Shown one piece after another: positions 35,400-44,821 of a DNA stretch of 64,000 nucleotides (position 1 is its first letter; each line of letters starts with the position of its first letter). A program made the translations under genes and the position numbers. The stretch comes from Candidatus Syntropharchaeum butanivorans (lineage in GTDB: Archaea; Halobacteriota; Syntropharchaeia; Syntropharchaeales; Syntropharchaeaceae), in the NCBI GenBank assembly GCA_001766825.1, contig LYOR01000003.1, forward strand, positions 62,001-126,000. The letters run 5' to 3'. The notes beneath the pieces are model-generated. The model worked only from the letters and a program-made list of their open reading frames with translations, had not been told where the DNA came from and ran no database searches.

Positions 35400-36302
35400 T
35401 CACTTTATCTTCTCCCCCTCCTTCTCATTTCCTTCCGTTTCACTTCCCCCATTCATAAGAATATACATCAAAGGTATCAGGATTACTGCAAAAAGAACCC
35501 ATCCTAAGTGTGAATGAAACACCATCATCGTCTTAACCCCGTAGTAATATGCAAGTACAACCAGTATGGAGACCCTGAGAAAGTTTGCAAGATACGAAGC
35601 CCCCACGAGAACCAGGATGATCTTAAGCAGTTTCCCTCTCCTGTAATGCTCTATCGTGATACTGTATGCCAATAGTGTGCTTACTATAAGTATCATGGAA
35701 TACCAGCCAAAGCATGCAAGGTCCATCTTCAGCCGGGTAAGCTCCACCCCTCTAACCACGATTATGTTCATCTCCGGTACTGCCAGATCCAGTCCGAACA
35801 CCTTCAAAAGCGCACATACAGGCAGTGCAACGAGGTAATGCCCGTAATAGAACGGTATACCGATATCAAGCTTTGATGGTATGACGTAAAGAAGCGAGAA
35901 GAAGATGAGAAAGAAGAGCGACATATGTGTGCTGAAGATACCAAGCTCACTCAACCTCCTGTTGTTCAGGTTCCAGAGTATCAATGATGCACCGAGAAGC
36001 AGTATCATCGTATCAAACGTCTGAATCCGGGATTGTGAAAAAAAATTATACAGGAGGTCTCCTGTTATCAGAACCACTCCTGTAAAAAGAAGAAGGATCG
36101 ATCTGGGTCTTGCTTCCCCTCTCGATCTCCTGTCACTGATCCCAAGCAGGAGGATCAAACAGATACCGAGAAAGACCATGCCTATATAGGCAGATCCATA
36201 GCTGAACTCTATAAAAGATGCTATCAGCGAGATTATCAGTAAAACCAGAATTAGCTCCGGCTTATTCAGTATGCCCTTAACCCCTCTAATCTCTTTTTCC
36301 AT
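35400..36302 (-). CDS. artC: Archaeosortase (PEF-CTERM specific type)
   Basis: About 300 residues with roughly eight membrane helices. The transpeptidase-like triad is visible as Cys in MDLACFGWYSM (about residue 190), Arg in YLANFLRVS (about 235), and His in FHSHLGWVLF (about 258). Archaeosortases cleave C-terminal sorting signals and attach the protein to membrane lipid. Both flanking genes encode proteins ending in PEF-CTERM signals, which makes the pairing convincing. The start is uncertain: ATG at 36302, or an upstream TTG at 36383 overlapping the neighbour. Confidence 0.82.
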   Translation of the reverse strand: MEKEIRGVKGILNKPELILVLLIISLIASFIEFSYGSAYIGMVFLGICLILLLGISDRRSRGEARPRSILLLFTGVVLITGDLLYNFFSQSRIQTFDTMILLLGASLILWNLNNRRLSELGIFSTHMSLFFLIFFSLLYVIPSKLDIGIPFYYGHYLVALPVCALLKVFGLDLAVPEMNIIVVRGVELTRLKMDLACFGWYSMILIVSTLLAYSITIEHYRRGKLLKIILVLVGASYLANFLRVSILVVLAYYYGVKTMMVFHSHLGWVLFAVILIPLMYILMNGGSETEGNEKEGEKIK

Positions 36303-36333
36303 AAAAAATAAAGAGAAGAACAGGATAAAAACT

Positions 36334-37248
36334 TTATTCTCCTCTACCTTTCTGCTCTCTTCTCTTGTAGTAGAATAAGCCAACGACCGCAGCCGCCGGT
36401 ATCGCTATCGAGAGGAACTCCGGAATCGAGTTGTCTATGTGCTCATTCCCGCATCCATCGCATATATGTATCGTCTTGGTTGGGGGATCTTTCAAACTCT
36501 TGCCTGCCATACTTACGTTGAGTTTTGGAATTGCCATCTCGATCACGTAGTTGTGATGTCCGTTATCATCTACCGAGATTTGCTTGTACACCACTGTTGC
36601 CGTTCCATTCTTATATCCGCCTGAAAGATACCCATTGAATACCGAAGGACGGTTCTCTGGAATGTATGTAGGCTCTTCCCAGTCCGGTAAGTAGTATATA
36701 TCCCCCTGAGATAGCCCTGTATTTGTACCAAGCTTGACGCCGTATTCATACCCGTATTTCCCGGTTGAGCTGTTTCCATCAAGATCCAGTGCAAGGTCGC
36801 CCGGTGCATAATCGCCTGTAGCATCCGGATCCAGCGACGTTACAATCAGAACGTAGATAAACTCGTCATCCTCATCGAGATACTTCGCTTCCAGGTCCCA
36901 TGGTTCATCTGAATAAGGTTCTGCCACCAAGTAGCCATCCCTATGCCGCACCTTATCCTCATAGTAGCGCGTGTAGCTGCTGCCAACGCCTTTAATGTGA
37001 ACGCCTGTTATGCCACCCCATCTTGGGTCCCTGTTATCCTCAACGATGAACTCAACCCCATCCTTTGGCACCCAGGTCTCATTCAGACTCCAGTTACCGG
37101 TCAAAATGTGTATACCCCAGTCAGTTGGGTCACCGTCTATAGTGTACGTCGGCCCACCATCACCAGCCGCAGGCGCTGCCATCATCCCCACAAGCACTGT
37201 TACACCCAGTATCAGAGTTACCGCGAACTTTGATCTTATAGCCTCCAC
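36334..37248 (-). CDS. PEF-CTERM surface protein, second substrate
   Basis: A 304-residue protein with an excellent ribosome site (GGAGGTGGAGG). The signal peptide covers about residues 1-28. The mature part (TIDGDPTDWGIH, DLALDLDGNSSTG, VIEMAIPKLNV) resembles carbohydrate-binding CBM9-like or surface beta-sandwich domains. The C-terminus carries NSIPEFLSIAIPAAAVVGL and a basic tail (KRREQ), a clear PEF-CTERM signal. Four cysteine-containing positions (CDGC) precede it. The product is probably anchored by the archaeosortase encoded immediately downstream. Confidence 0.78.
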   Translation of the reverse strand: MEAIRSKFAVTLILGVTVLVGMMAAPAAGDGGPTYTIDGDPTDWGIHILTGNWSLNETWVPKDGVEFIVEDNRDPRWGGITGVHIKGVGSSYTRYYEDKVRHRDGYLVAEPYSDEPWDLEAKYLDEDDEFIYVLIVTSLDPDATGDYAPGDLALDLDGNSSTGKYGYEYGVKLGTNTGLSQGDIYYLPDWEEPTYIPENRPSVFNGYLSGGYKNGTATVVYKQISVDDNGHHNYVIEMAIPKLNVSMAGKSLKDPPTKTIHICDGCGNEHIDNSIPEFLSIAIPAAAVVGLFYYKRREQKGRGE

Positions 37249-37588
37249 CTCCAGTTTTTTTGGGTATTTATATAGCGCCCCTCCTCGGCGCTGTATCTAC
37301 CTTATCCCACGTTCTCTTGCATTACCATTATAAATAACTTATGGTTACCTGTAACAGTATTTTCGAAATTTTTACTTTCATGGCATTGCCAGATAAGTTT
37401 CAGGTTTGGCAAGTAATCTTATCAGATAAGCCTGATAATCTCCGTTATTGATGCCTGCATGAGAAACAGTGACCGGGAAATAAAAATGGAAAAGGTATAA
37501 CCAGGCGATGGTTCACATTCATAGCTTGCCCCGGTTAAGCTTCAGGGGAGAAAAACTAAAAATAGTAAGAAGGAATATGTTTTAAGAG
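37249..37588. promoter_or_regulatory. Divergent intergenic region
   Basis: A 340-base spacer between divergent transcription units. TATA-like tracts are at about 37266-37274 (tatttatat) for the surface-protein operon and at 37330-37340 (tataaataact) facing the other way. A GAGGTGAT ribosome site precedes the right-hand gene. No repeat was found. Confidence 0.4.
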
Positions 37589-37606
37589 GTGATTGCTGTC
37601 AGTCAG

Positions 37607-38005
37607 GAGATGGACCGGCTCATAAGGGTAACAGTCATCTTGGCGTGCATAATCGGGGCCATTGTTGCTGCTTTTCTCATCTGGGTATCCTTCCAGGAGT
37701 CCTATTCCGCTTTATACATCTACCCGGATTCCTACTCAAATTACGTCAGACCCGGGGATACTGTCTCTTTCGTCTATGGTGTGAGGTCATTTGAGACAAA
37801 AGAGACGAAGTACAATCTCAGGATATACCTGGGCAACGAACTCAAGAAGGAGAAGGAGTTCTGGCTGAAAAGTGGTGAAACTCGTGAGGAGACTGAAATG
37901 ATAGTCCTGCCAGTGAATGTGACTTTCCCGGTAGAGGTAAAACTCGTGCTTGAAGCAAACGGGCGAAAATATGATGTTCATTTCTGGTTGAAAGAAAAGG
38001 ATTAG
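37607..38005 (+). CDS. Single-pass membrane protein with DUF1616-like outer domain
   Basis: About 132 residues. One N-terminal membrane helix (VTVILACIIGAIVAAFLIWV) is followed by an extracellular beta domain (LYIYPDSYSNYVRPGDTVSF, then YNLRIYLGNE and FWLKSGETREETE). The outer domain resembles the C-terminal part of DUF1616 proteins, while the membrane half is encoded separately at 33588-33941. The start is uncertain: ATG at 37607, or GTG at 37589 with six extra residues. It is followed by mobile-element copy D. Confidence 0.55.
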   Translation, partial: EMDRLIRVTVILACIIGAIVAAFLIWVSFQESYSALYIYPDSYSNYVRPGDTVSFVYGVRSFETKETKYNLRIYLGNELKKEKEFWLKSGETREETEMIVLPVNVTFPVEVKLVLEANGRKYDVHFWLKEKD

Positions 38006-38097
38006 GTTCGTTATGATCTGATGGAAGGCTGAGAAAGACCTCAATCTATCTGTTTCTCCCTCAAACAGTTTTACATTCAGATAGGTATTACGTCCAC

Positions 38098-38365
38098 AGA
38101 GAACTTTGAAAAACCCACCCACTCCCAGACCCCATCAAATTAACAGGCAGATCAAAAATCCTCCTGGATGAGGCGCATCCGCCTCATAAGGGGGATTGCA
38201 TCCCCTCTACCCCTGCGTAATGAGGCGGATGCGCCTCATCCACCCAATGTCCTCCTGCGGTAGGACTACGCTTTTCGAGCGAGAACCCCAGCCGAAGGCT
38301 GGAAGTTCAGCTGGAGCGTAGCGGAATGCTGGACATTTGAGGATGAACTTTGTAAAAGTTCATAC
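38098..38365 (+). mobile_element. Decayed IS5-like element copy D with palindrome array
   Basis: The left repeat AGAGAACTTTG starts at 38098 and the right end is missing. After about 70 bases of subterminal sequence come hairpins at 38168-38187, 38191-38205 (loop TGC), 38220-38239, 38288-38302 (loop GAA) and 38345-38361 (arms GAACTTT/AAAGTTC, loop GTA). It matches the left part of copy E base for base over long tracts, but has an extra 52-base unit made of one GGGGAT hairpin and a second ATGAGGCG hairpin. That is direct evidence that these modules move or duplicate on their own. It abuts a cut-off EVE-domain gene. Confidence 0.78.
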
Positions 38366-38377
38366 CGTGTGGGCATA

Positions 38378-38458
38378 TTATGGTGTGTCTACCCATATCC
38401 TCTTGCCCCTGACAACCTCAAAGTTCTCCCGGTTAAGGATGCATAGCCAGTGGCTCAT
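38378..38458 (-). pseudogene. EVE-domain protein, N-terminal fragment
   Basis: ATG at 38458 with ribosome site AGGGGTGAG. The 26 codons (MSHWLCILNRENFEVV, then RIWVDTP) match the start of EVE/PUA-like domain proteins, which bind modified bases. The frame stops at 38378, ten bases from copy D, so most of the gene has been lost, presumably with the element insertion. Confidence 0.55.
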
Positions 38459-38555
38459 AATCTCACCCCTCCCCTTCTCCGGTCACAGACTGCAACGATA
38501 GAGTCACCATGCTGAGAAATAATCTGTATATGGTATAAAATGGTTTGGTCTTCTC

Positions 38556-38870
38556 TTAAAACCCATACCTTGCCTTTGATGGTGTTTCTGGCAGCTTTAT
38601 CCGAAGCGTGAACCTGTAAACAGCCCTTCCGTTCTCCACCCTCAGATACCTTGCGCTCTCCTTCTTCGATCCACCAAGCACCTTCAAGATCTTTGATGCG
38701 ATATGCCTTGCGGCATTTACAGATGAAACATAGACATCAAAGCCATTTTTGGCATCAAAGATCTCATAATCACTCCCACCTCTGTATCTCTCGATGATGT
38801 TATGGAGTGATCTCATCTCATCCTCTGTAATCTCTCGATTTGCCCGTATCTGGATTATCGCATCATGCAT
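38556..38870 (-). CDS. Stand-alone NMD3-like domain protein
   Basis: A 104-residue protein resembling one middle domain of archaeal/eukaryotic NMD3, the ribosome-export adaptor: AIIQIRANREITEDEM at the start, GFDVYVSSVNAARHIA in the middle and GRAVYRFTLRIKLP at the end. The N-terminal zinc-finger region of full NMD3 is absent. The start codon overlaps the dapL stop by one base (TGATG), so it is the last gene of the long operon. It may be a ribosome-associated factor; function is inferred only from similarity by eye. Confidence 0.6.
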   Translation of the reverse strand: MHDAIIQIRANREITEDEMRSLHNIIERYRGGSDYEIFDAKNGFDVYVSSVNAARHIASKILKVLGGSKKESARYLRVENGRAVYRFTLRIKLPETPSKARYGF

Positions 38871-40066
38871 CAGAGATCTTTGGCTTTCTCAGCCTCCCCA
38901 AACGCCTCCTCTATCCTCTCCACGGCCTCCTCTATCCTCTCAACTGGCTCGGTCAGTGCAAACCTTACAAATCCCTCTCCATGCTGCCCAAACCCAACCC
39001 CGGGTGTTACAACGATCCCACATCTTGAAAGAAGCGCCTCTGCGAATGAGATTGAGTCATATCCCCCGGGTACACGGACCCAGACGTAAAATGTCGCAGC
39101 CGGGGGTTTGAACTCAAATCCTGCACCCTCAAGACCACGACATAACACATCCCGCCTCTCTTTGTAGATCTGTGTGTTCGCGCGTGCAACCTCATCCGCG
39201 ATCTCAAGCGCCCTGATCCCGGCCCACTGGACCGCTTCAAAGATGCCAGAATCGATGTTCGTCTTGACCTTGAGAAGCCCTGCTAAGAGATCGCTTGCTC
39301 CAACCGCGAAACCTATCCGCCACCCTGTCATGTTACACGTCTTGGAGAGCGAGTTAAACTCAAGACCGATCTCTATCGCACCATCAACCTCTAAGAAGCT
39401 CATGGCACGGGTATCATCGAATACTATCTCACTGTACGGGTTATCATGGCATACAACTATATCGTACTCCCTGGCAAGATCGACGACCTCTCTGAAGAAG
39501 TCACCATCTGCTGTTGCTGTTGTCGGGTTGTTCGGATAGTTCAAGAATAAGATCTTGGATCTTTTCAGGATCTCAGGCTCGATCGCGGTGAGATCCGGTC
39601 TGAACTCGTTCTCATCCAGAAGCGGGAGGGTCCGGGGGATCCCACCTGCAAGTATCGTTGCGTTAAAGTACACCGGATAGGCTGGATCCGGGACCAGAAC
39701 ATAATCGCCTGGATTTACGAATGCAAACGGTATGTGTGCAATCCCCTCCTTTGACCCGATAAGCGCGATGACCTCATCCTCTGGATTGAGTTTAACGCCC
39801 TTACTACGAGCGTACCACCCTGCAACAGCCTCCCTGAATGGCAACATACCATCATATGTCGGATAGCGATGCGTACTCGGGTTCTTTGCAGCCTCATAGA
39901 GTGCATCGATGATCGAGCGGGGTGTTGGGATATCAGGATCTCCTATGCTGAGATCTATAAGGTCAACTCCCCTTTTTCTGGCCTCTGCCTTCAATTCATC
40001 GATTCGCGCAAACAGGTATGGTGGTAACTGGCTTATCCGATCAGCATACACAACATCCCTTCTCAC
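38870..40066 (-). CDS. dapL: LL-diaminopimelate aminotransferase-like
   Basis: A 398-residue fold-type I PLP aminotransferase. LLxDLSIGDPDIPTP (about residues 38-50), RYPTYDGMLPFREAV, LNYPNNPTTA, the PLP-lysine motif SLSKTCNMTGWRIGF (about residue 235) and a C-terminal RFALT arginine are all present. The sequence fits the DapL branch that converts tetrahydrodipicolinate to LL-diaminopimelate for lysine. Its location with hom and hisD agrees with amino-acid synthesis, although a broader aminotransferase specificity cannot be excluded. It overlaps sppA by four bases. Confidence 0.78.
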   Translation of the reverse strand: MRRDVVYADRISQLPPYLFARIDELKAEARKRGVDLIDLSIGDPDIPTPRSIIDALYEAAKNPSTHRYPTYDGMLPFREAVAGWYARSKGVKLNPEDEVIALIGSKEGIAHIPFAFVNPGDYVLVPDPAYPVYFNATILAGGIPRTLPLLDENEFRPDLTAIEPEILKRSKILFLNYPNNPTTATADGDFFREVVDLAREYDIVVCHDNPYSEIVFDDTRAMSFLEVDGAIEIGLEFNSLSKTCNMTGWRIGFAVGASDLLAGLLKVKTNIDSGIFEAVQWAGIRALEIADEVARANTQIYKERRDVLCRGLEGAGFEFKPPAATFYVWVRVPGGYDSISFAEALLSRCGIVVTPGVGFGQHGEGFVRFALTEPVERIEEAVERIEEAFGEAEKAKDL

Positions 40067-40884
40067 TCTCCCCCCTCCTGAATCAGGAGATCAAAAAGAT
40101 CTCTCCTGTTTGTATACTCAACTTCCGGCTCACCCTGAATCCCACCGAGCTTTCCAGCAATCCTGATAGCATCATAGAGATTTCCAAGCTCGTCAACAAG
40201 CCCAAGCTCCTTTGCTTTTGCTCCAAGATAAATTCTCCCATCTGAGAGGTTTCGGACCGCTTCCACCGTCATGTTGCGCCCGGATGCAACCTCCTTGACA
40301 AACCGCTCGAATGCTTCCATCACCACCTCATTCGCATATGCTCTCTCCTCCTCAGTGAGGTTTCGCCATGGTGCACCCATGTCCTTCATCTCGCCGGACT
40401 TCACCACGGTGTAATTGATCCCTGCCTCTCTGTACTCCTCCTCACGGTTTTCAAATACCCAGATAACTCCGATGCCACCTGTCACTGTATCAGGATTTGC
40501 GACGATCACATCAGCAGGCGCCGCAATGTAGTACGCACCAGATGCTGCAATATCTCCCATCGAGACCACAATCGGCTTATTAACTCGCTTCATCTCAGAT
40601 ACGATCTCCTCAGCTGCTGCCGGGGTCCCACCCGGGCTATTTATCCTCATCACAACCGCCTTCACACTTGCATCCCTGTCTGCTGCCCTGAGTCTGGAGC
40701 ATATACTCTCAGACGAGGTATACCCAAACCCTGAGGGTACATCCTCTGTCACAAGGATTCCGTTAACGTATATCACCTCAACGCGCTCACCAGGAAAGCG
40801 GATCTCATTTGAGATCCTGAGATAAATCAAACTCGAACCTGCGATGAGTGCAAGAACAAGGAGAACAATATAAGCCTTCTTCAT
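40063..40884 (-). CDS. sppA: Signal peptide peptidase SppA, S49 family
   Basis: A 273-residue membrane-anchored serine protease with one N-terminal helix (residues 4-20). RINSPGGTPAAAEEI marks the substrate groove, the nucleophile serine sits in MGDIAASGAYYIA, and the general-base lysine region comes after residue 160 (VVKSGEMKDMGAPWR). Members degrade cleaved signal peptides and other membrane fragments. The short archaeal form has a single S49 domain. It follows the EhaR-like gene by seven bases. Confidence 0.88.
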   Translation of the reverse strand: MKKAYIVLLVLALIAGSSLIYLRISNEIRFPGERVEVIYVNGILVTEDVPSGFGYTSSESICSRLRAADRDASVKAVVMRINSPGGTPAAAEEIVSEMKRVNKPIVVSMGDIAASGAYYIAAPADVIVANPDTVTGGIGVIWVFENREEEYREAGINYTVVKSGEMKDMGAPWRNLTEEERAYANEVVMEAFERFVKEVASGRNMTVEAVRNLSDGRIYLGAKAKELGLVDELGNLYDAIRIAGKLGGIQGEPEVEYTNRRDLFDLLIQEGGE

Positions 40885-40891
40885 TCAATTA

Positions 40892-41971
40892 TCACCCCAG
40901 AATCGATGCTATCCCCCGGACCTTTTCACGGAACCTGGCGTGAACTGATTCAACCTTCTCCATGAGCCCCTTATCCGCCTCCTCTAAGTAGTGGAAGTAG
41001 GGTGCTATAAACCCCCCGGCATCGGTCAGATCATCAATGAGGTCATCGATAAGCCGGGTTCTGAGATCTGTGGGGATCTTTCCTGGATCGTGCTCAAAAA
41101 TACCCCTTGTCTGCTGCCATTTTTGTACAGTTTCTATCATATGCTCTTTGTCCGGGAAATGTTCGCATAAGAGATCGAGGAATCTCATATCAAGCGTTGC
41201 TAATGCGAAGTTTGCGTGAGGGAGTGCATATCGATTTGCGTTGAAGGCCACAGCAATCCCCCCTTCCCGCTTCACACAATCAAGCATCCTGCAGTCTGTG
41301 ATGCTGTCGCCAACAACCATGATATCTCCGAGCTTGAGCCCCTTCCCCTCTGCAAACATCCTTGCAGCATCTACCTTCCTCTTGCCGCCAATGACCCGCA
41401 CACGCTCCAGTGGATTGCCATATCCTGTATCCGGGAGAAGCTTGAAGAAGAATCGATCGAGAAACTTCACCATATCATCCTCGTCTCCCCTGTGCCCAAG
41501 GAGTTCTGAGACAGCATCACCGATGAGTGAGAGTGTCTCCTCTCTCATCCCGGCAGCGATATCCTCGAGATTGAGCTCGGTGCATGCGATATCCTCCCCG
41601 GATATCCCGATCCTTGATCCGATACTGTAGGCATGCTCCCTGTAGGAGGTCGAGATGATCTTAACATCCCATCCATCCTCTTTGAGATGCATTACAAGCT
41701 CACCTGCACCTTTAACGATTTCTGCACGGGATGAGACCCTGCGAATATCCTCCTTGGTGATCCCATGGTAGATCAAAAACGGGACGATCAGTGCAAGTGT
41801 GTCACCAGGTTCATAACCTTCACGCCCCTCAAGCGCCAGGATATCATCATACCGGCTTATCATCTCGAAGATCTCTCTACCTCCCGGGATCAATGCCACA
41901 ACCTCGTATGCATTATCCTGGGGGGATAAAGGCCCCTCCAGATCGAAGCATATGAGTTTCTGGGGGGTCAT
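40892..41971 (-). CDS. EhaR-like predicted archaeal HAD-superfamily protein
   Basis: A 359-residue protein opening with the HAD motif [14 protein letters not shown] (DxEG rather than DxDG) and later [10 protein letters not shown], with a helical cap between. It matches the archaeal COG4030 family, named EhaR because it is encoded with energy-converting hydrogenase A in some methanogens. No other eha gene is present here. It overlaps porB by four bases. Phosphatase activity is plausible from the motifs, but no substrate is known. Confidence 0.75.
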   Translation of the reverse strand: MTPQKLICFDLEGPLSPQDNAYEVVALIPGGREIFEMISRYDDILALEGREGYEPGDTLALIVPFLIYHGITKEDIRRVSSRAEIVKGAGELVMHLKEDGWDVKIISTSYREHAYSIGSRIGISGEDIACTELNLEDIAAGMREETLSLIGDAVSELLGHRGDEDDMVKFLDRFFFKLLPDTGYGNPLERVRVIGGKRKVDAARMFAEGKGLKLGDIMVVGDSITDCRMLDCVKREGGIAVAFNANRYALPHANFALATLDMRFLDLLCEHFPDKEHMIETVQKWQQTRGIFEHDPGKIPTDLRTRLIDDLIDDLTDAGGFIAPYFHYLEEADKGLMEKVESVHARFREKVRGIASILG

Positions 41972-42852
41972 CCCTCTAAATCAAGGCCAAAGCGTTCAGC
42001 ATTTGCATCTGCTATCGCCTGAATCCTCCTTATTATCTCTTCACCCCCCTCCATCCTGAACAGATGCGAGAACCTGCCCTGAGTCTTCAGGTAGTCCTCA
42101 ACAGGGAGACGCTTCGGTAATCGCTTAACATCTGTAATCTCTCCATCAACAACCTCATACAGTGGCCAGAGGCCTGTTAAGACTGCAAGCCTTGAGATCT
42201 CAATCGTCTTTGAACTTGGATGCCTCCAACCTGTACAGCAGCTTGTGTGAAGATGAATAAAGGAGGGGCCATCGTGATCGATTGCACGCCTCACCTTTCT
42301 CATCAGATCAAGCCCATATCCAACCGAAGCTGTTGCAACATACCCGACACCATGGGCCACAGCAATCGATGCAAGATCCTTTTTAGGATGAATCTCCCCG
42401 AATGATACCTTCCCTGCTGGGGATGTCGTTGCTGATGCCCCGGGAGGTGTCATACTACTTCGTTGAACCCCTGTATTCATGTAAGCCTCATTGTCATAGC
42501 AGATGTAGGTGATGTCGTGCCCACGTTCAAACATACCGGATAGCGGACCCATCCCGATATCAGCTGTCGCACCATCACCAGCGATTGCAAGCACCTTTGC
42601 CTCATGCTTTCTACCGAGTGCCTTAAGCCCTGCCTCAATGCCTGATGCAACAGAGGCGGCATTCTCAAAGAGTGAGTGGATCCATGGAACCCGCCAGCTC
42701 GTCTCGGGATAGGGGCTTGAAACGATCTCCAGGCACCCTGTCGGTGATACCACGATCACATCCTCACCTGCAGCCTCCAAGATGAGCTTGACGGCGATTG
42801 CCATCCCGCACCCGGCACATGCACGATGCCCACTTACAAAGAGGTTCTTCAC
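41968..42852 (-). CDS. porB: Pyruvate:ferredoxin oxidoreductase subunit beta
   Basis: About 295 residues. The thiamine-diphosphate motif GDGATADIG, cluster ligands CAGCG and CLE near the N-terminus, [11 protein letters not shown] and the later CCTGW are typical. GTG start at 42852 overlaps the porA stop (GTGA). With PorA/C/D it interconverts pyruvate and acetyl-CoA with ferredoxin. In an autotroph or alkane oxidiser it would make pyruvate from acetyl-CoA. Confidence 0.93.
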   Translation of the reverse strand: MKNLFVSGHRACAGCGMAIAVKLILEAAGEDVIVVSPTGCLEIVSSPYPETSWRVPWIHSLFENAASVASGIEAGLKALGRKHEAKVLAIAGDGATADIGMGPLSGMFERGHDITYICYDNEAYMNTGVQRSSMTPPGASATTSPAGKVSFGEIHPKKDLASIAVAHGVGYVATASVGYGLDLMRKVRRAIDHDGPSFIHLHTSCCTGWRHPSSKTIEISRLAVLTGLWPLYEVVDGEITDVKRLPKRLPVEDYLKTQGRFSHLFRMEGGEEIIRRIQAIADANAERFGLDLEG

Positions 42853-44012
42853 AGTATCTCCCCCCTCAAACCTATAAACTCCCATTCCTCCTTCAAACCC
42901 TGGTCCATTACCACTCTCGAGCGCTCGATGATCTTGCTGATATCTTCAGGGGGAATATCCCTCCCGCCGAGCCCAAGCACAAACCCAAGAAGCTTTAGAT
43001 CGCTCACATGGTTATAGAGTGCTGCCTTAACATCCGAGAATAGCGCTCCTTCAAACCCGGCTGAGAAGTCCTTCTCAACGACTGCAACGACCCTTGCATC
43101 CTTCAAGGCCTCCCTCACCTCCTTCACCGGGAAGGGTCTGTAGCTCCTGATCTTGAGGATGCCAACATCCTTCTCGTGCTTCACAATCTCTTTCATCGTC
43201 CCGATGATGGAGCCAAATGTAACAAGCACGATCTGCGCCCCATCGAGGTTGTATCCCTGGATGAGATCGCCGTAATATCGCCCAAATGCCCTTTCAAACT
43301 CATCAGCGACCTCTTTGATCTTAAACCTTGCCCGCTCCATCGCCTCATGCTGCATGTACCTGAACTCCATAAACTTATCAGGTTCTGCAAAGCACCCAAA
43401 GCTCAGTGGTCTCTCCACAGTAAGGTAGTACTCAGGGTCATAGGGCGGAAGGAAGTCATCAGTCTCCTCCTGCTCTGCAAGCACGACCGGCTCGTAGGTA
43501 TGGGTGAGGATGAATCCATCCATACAGATCATGGCTGGAAGCATCACTTCTCTGCTCTCTGCGATCCTGTATGCCTGGATCAGTGCGTCATGTGCTTCCT
43601 GGATGTCCTCGACATAGATCTGGATCCAGCCTGAGTCTCTCGCACCGACTGTATCCTGCTGGTCATTCCAGATGCTCAGTGGGGCAGAGAGTGCACGGTT
43701 AACCGCTGTCATCACAACCGGGAGTCTCATCCCTGAGACGTTGTAGAGCACCTCCCACATCAGGGCGAGCCCCTGGGAGGTTGAGGCAGAGTATGCCCTT
43801 GCACCCACAGCAGACGCCCCAAGCGCAACAGACATTGCAGAGTGTTCAGAATCCACCGGAACAAACTCACACTCAAGCTCTCCGTCTGCGACAAACTGTG
43901 CGAGATTCTCAACGATGTGTGTCTGAGGGGTTATCGGATAGGCAGAAATGACGTGGGGCCTGCAGCACTTTACAGCATGTGCCACCGCGTAGGATCCTTC
44001 AACAACCTCCAT
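42849..44012 (-). CDS. porA: Pyruvate:ferredoxin oxidoreductase subunit alpha
   Basis: A 387-residue subunit. The N-terminal [11 protein letters not shown] motif, [16 protein letters not shown], and the C-terminal [20 protein letters not shown] region with conserved GLGGRDI are diagnostic of PorA. It binds the pyruvate/CoA side of the active site with PorB. Its start lies directly after the porD stop, so translation is coupled. Confidence 0.93.
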   Translation of the reverse strand: MEVVEGSYAVAHAVKCCRPHVISAYPITPQTHIVENLAQFVADGELECEFVPVDSEHSAMSVALGASAVGARAYSASTSQGLALMWEVLYNVSGMRLPVVMTAVNRALSAPLSIWNDQQDTVGARDSGWIQIYVEDIQEAHDALIQAYRIAESREVMLPAMICMDGFILTHTYEPVVLAEQEETDDFLPPYDPEYYLTVERPLSFGCFAEPDKFMEFRYMQHEAMERARFKIKEVADEFERAFGRYYGDLIQGYNLDGAQIVLVTFGSIIGTMKEIVKHEKDVGILKIRSYRPFPVKEVREALKDARVVAVVEKDFSAGFEGALFSDVKAALYNHVSDLKLLGFVLGLGGRDIPPEDISKIIERSRVVMDQGLKEEWEFIGLRGEIL

Positions 44013-44273
44013 TCACTTCTCCTCCATCACCATGTATATCGCACGGCCTGAGCACTCATTCGCGCAGATTCCACAACCCTTGCAGAAGTCATAATCGAAG
44101 TAAATCCCTTCTTTCTCGCTATATTTAACCGCCGAGTCCGGGCAGTAGAGGATGCAGTTGAAGCACCGGATGCAGAGGCTATGATCTATCAGCGGCTTCT
44201 CACTCCGCCATCCACCGGTCCTGTTCACGATACTTGTGCCCGGATCTGCTATCGCACCAATTCTGAGCTTCAT
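44013..44273 (-). CDS. porD: Pyruvate:ferredoxin oxidoreductase delta (2x4Fe-4S)
   Basis: An 86-residue ferredoxin-like subunit. Two complete cluster motifs are present: [13 protein letters not shown] and [15 protein letters not shown]. It carries electrons from the TPP site to external ferredoxin. Overlaps porC by four bases. Confidence 0.92.
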   Translation of the reverse strand: MKLRIGAIADPGTSIVNRTGGWRSEKPLIDHSLCIRCFNCILYCPDSAVKYSEKEGIYFDYDFCKGCGICANECSGRAIYMVMEEK

Positions 44274-44821
44274 GAGGACTCCCCTTTAGCCATAAGATCG
44301 TACGCCCGCCTGATCGCCCTCGCGTTCTTCTCGCCCACCTCTCCAGAAAACCGCTCTTTCACCACATCTATCACCGAGTTAAGGCTCACTTCACCGGTCA
44401 CAGCAGCAAACGCCCCCATCATCGTCGTGTTAACGATCGGCCTTCCGATTATCTCCTTTGCGATTACCGTTGCATTTATCGTCCTCACCCTGAAATTGCC
44501 ATCCAGTCCAAGCTCATCAGGTGACTTTGGGGTGTTTATGATGAGAATGCCATCCTCTTTGAGCCCCTTCATGAAATCAACAATCCCGATCAGGGTCGCA
44601 TCCTGGACCATCACATAGTCGGGCTCATATACCTGCGATCTGATCTTAATCGGTTCATCACCGATCCTTAAAAAGGCCATTACCGGTGCGCCTCTTCGCT
44701 CAGCACCAAATGCAGGAAATGCCTGAGAGAACTTCCCGTCCCTGAACGCAGCGACTGCAAGGATCTCTGCAGCAGTCACAGATCCCTGTCCCCCTCGTCC
44801 ATGGATTCTGAGCTCCTTCAT
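44270..44821 (-). CDS. porC: Pyruvate:ferredoxin oxidoreductase gamma
   Basis: A 183-residue subunit with [18 protein letters not shown] at the N-terminus, [13 protein letters not shown], and NTTMMGAF, all canonical for the gamma chain. The order C-D-A-B is the usual archaeal arrangement. It overlaps the FrhB-like gene upstream by four bases, which ties that flavoprotein into the same transcript. Confidence 0.92.
   Translation of the reverse strand: MKELRIHGRGGQGSVTAAEILAVAAFRDGKFSQAFPAFGAERRGAPVMAFLRIGDEPIKIRSQVYEPDYVMVQDATLIGIVDFMKGLKEDGILIINTPKSPDELGLDGNFRVRTINATVIAKEIIGRPIVNTTMMGAFAAVTGEVSLNSVIDVVKERFSGEVGEKNARAIRRAYDLMAKGESS

Noticed and set aside
38416..38432. CAAAGTTCTC motif looking like the missing right repeat of copy D
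   Set aside because: Read on the minus strand it is the codons Glu-Asn-Phe-Glu of the EVE-domain fragment (RENFEVV), and the bases before it do not match the right ends of copies C and E.
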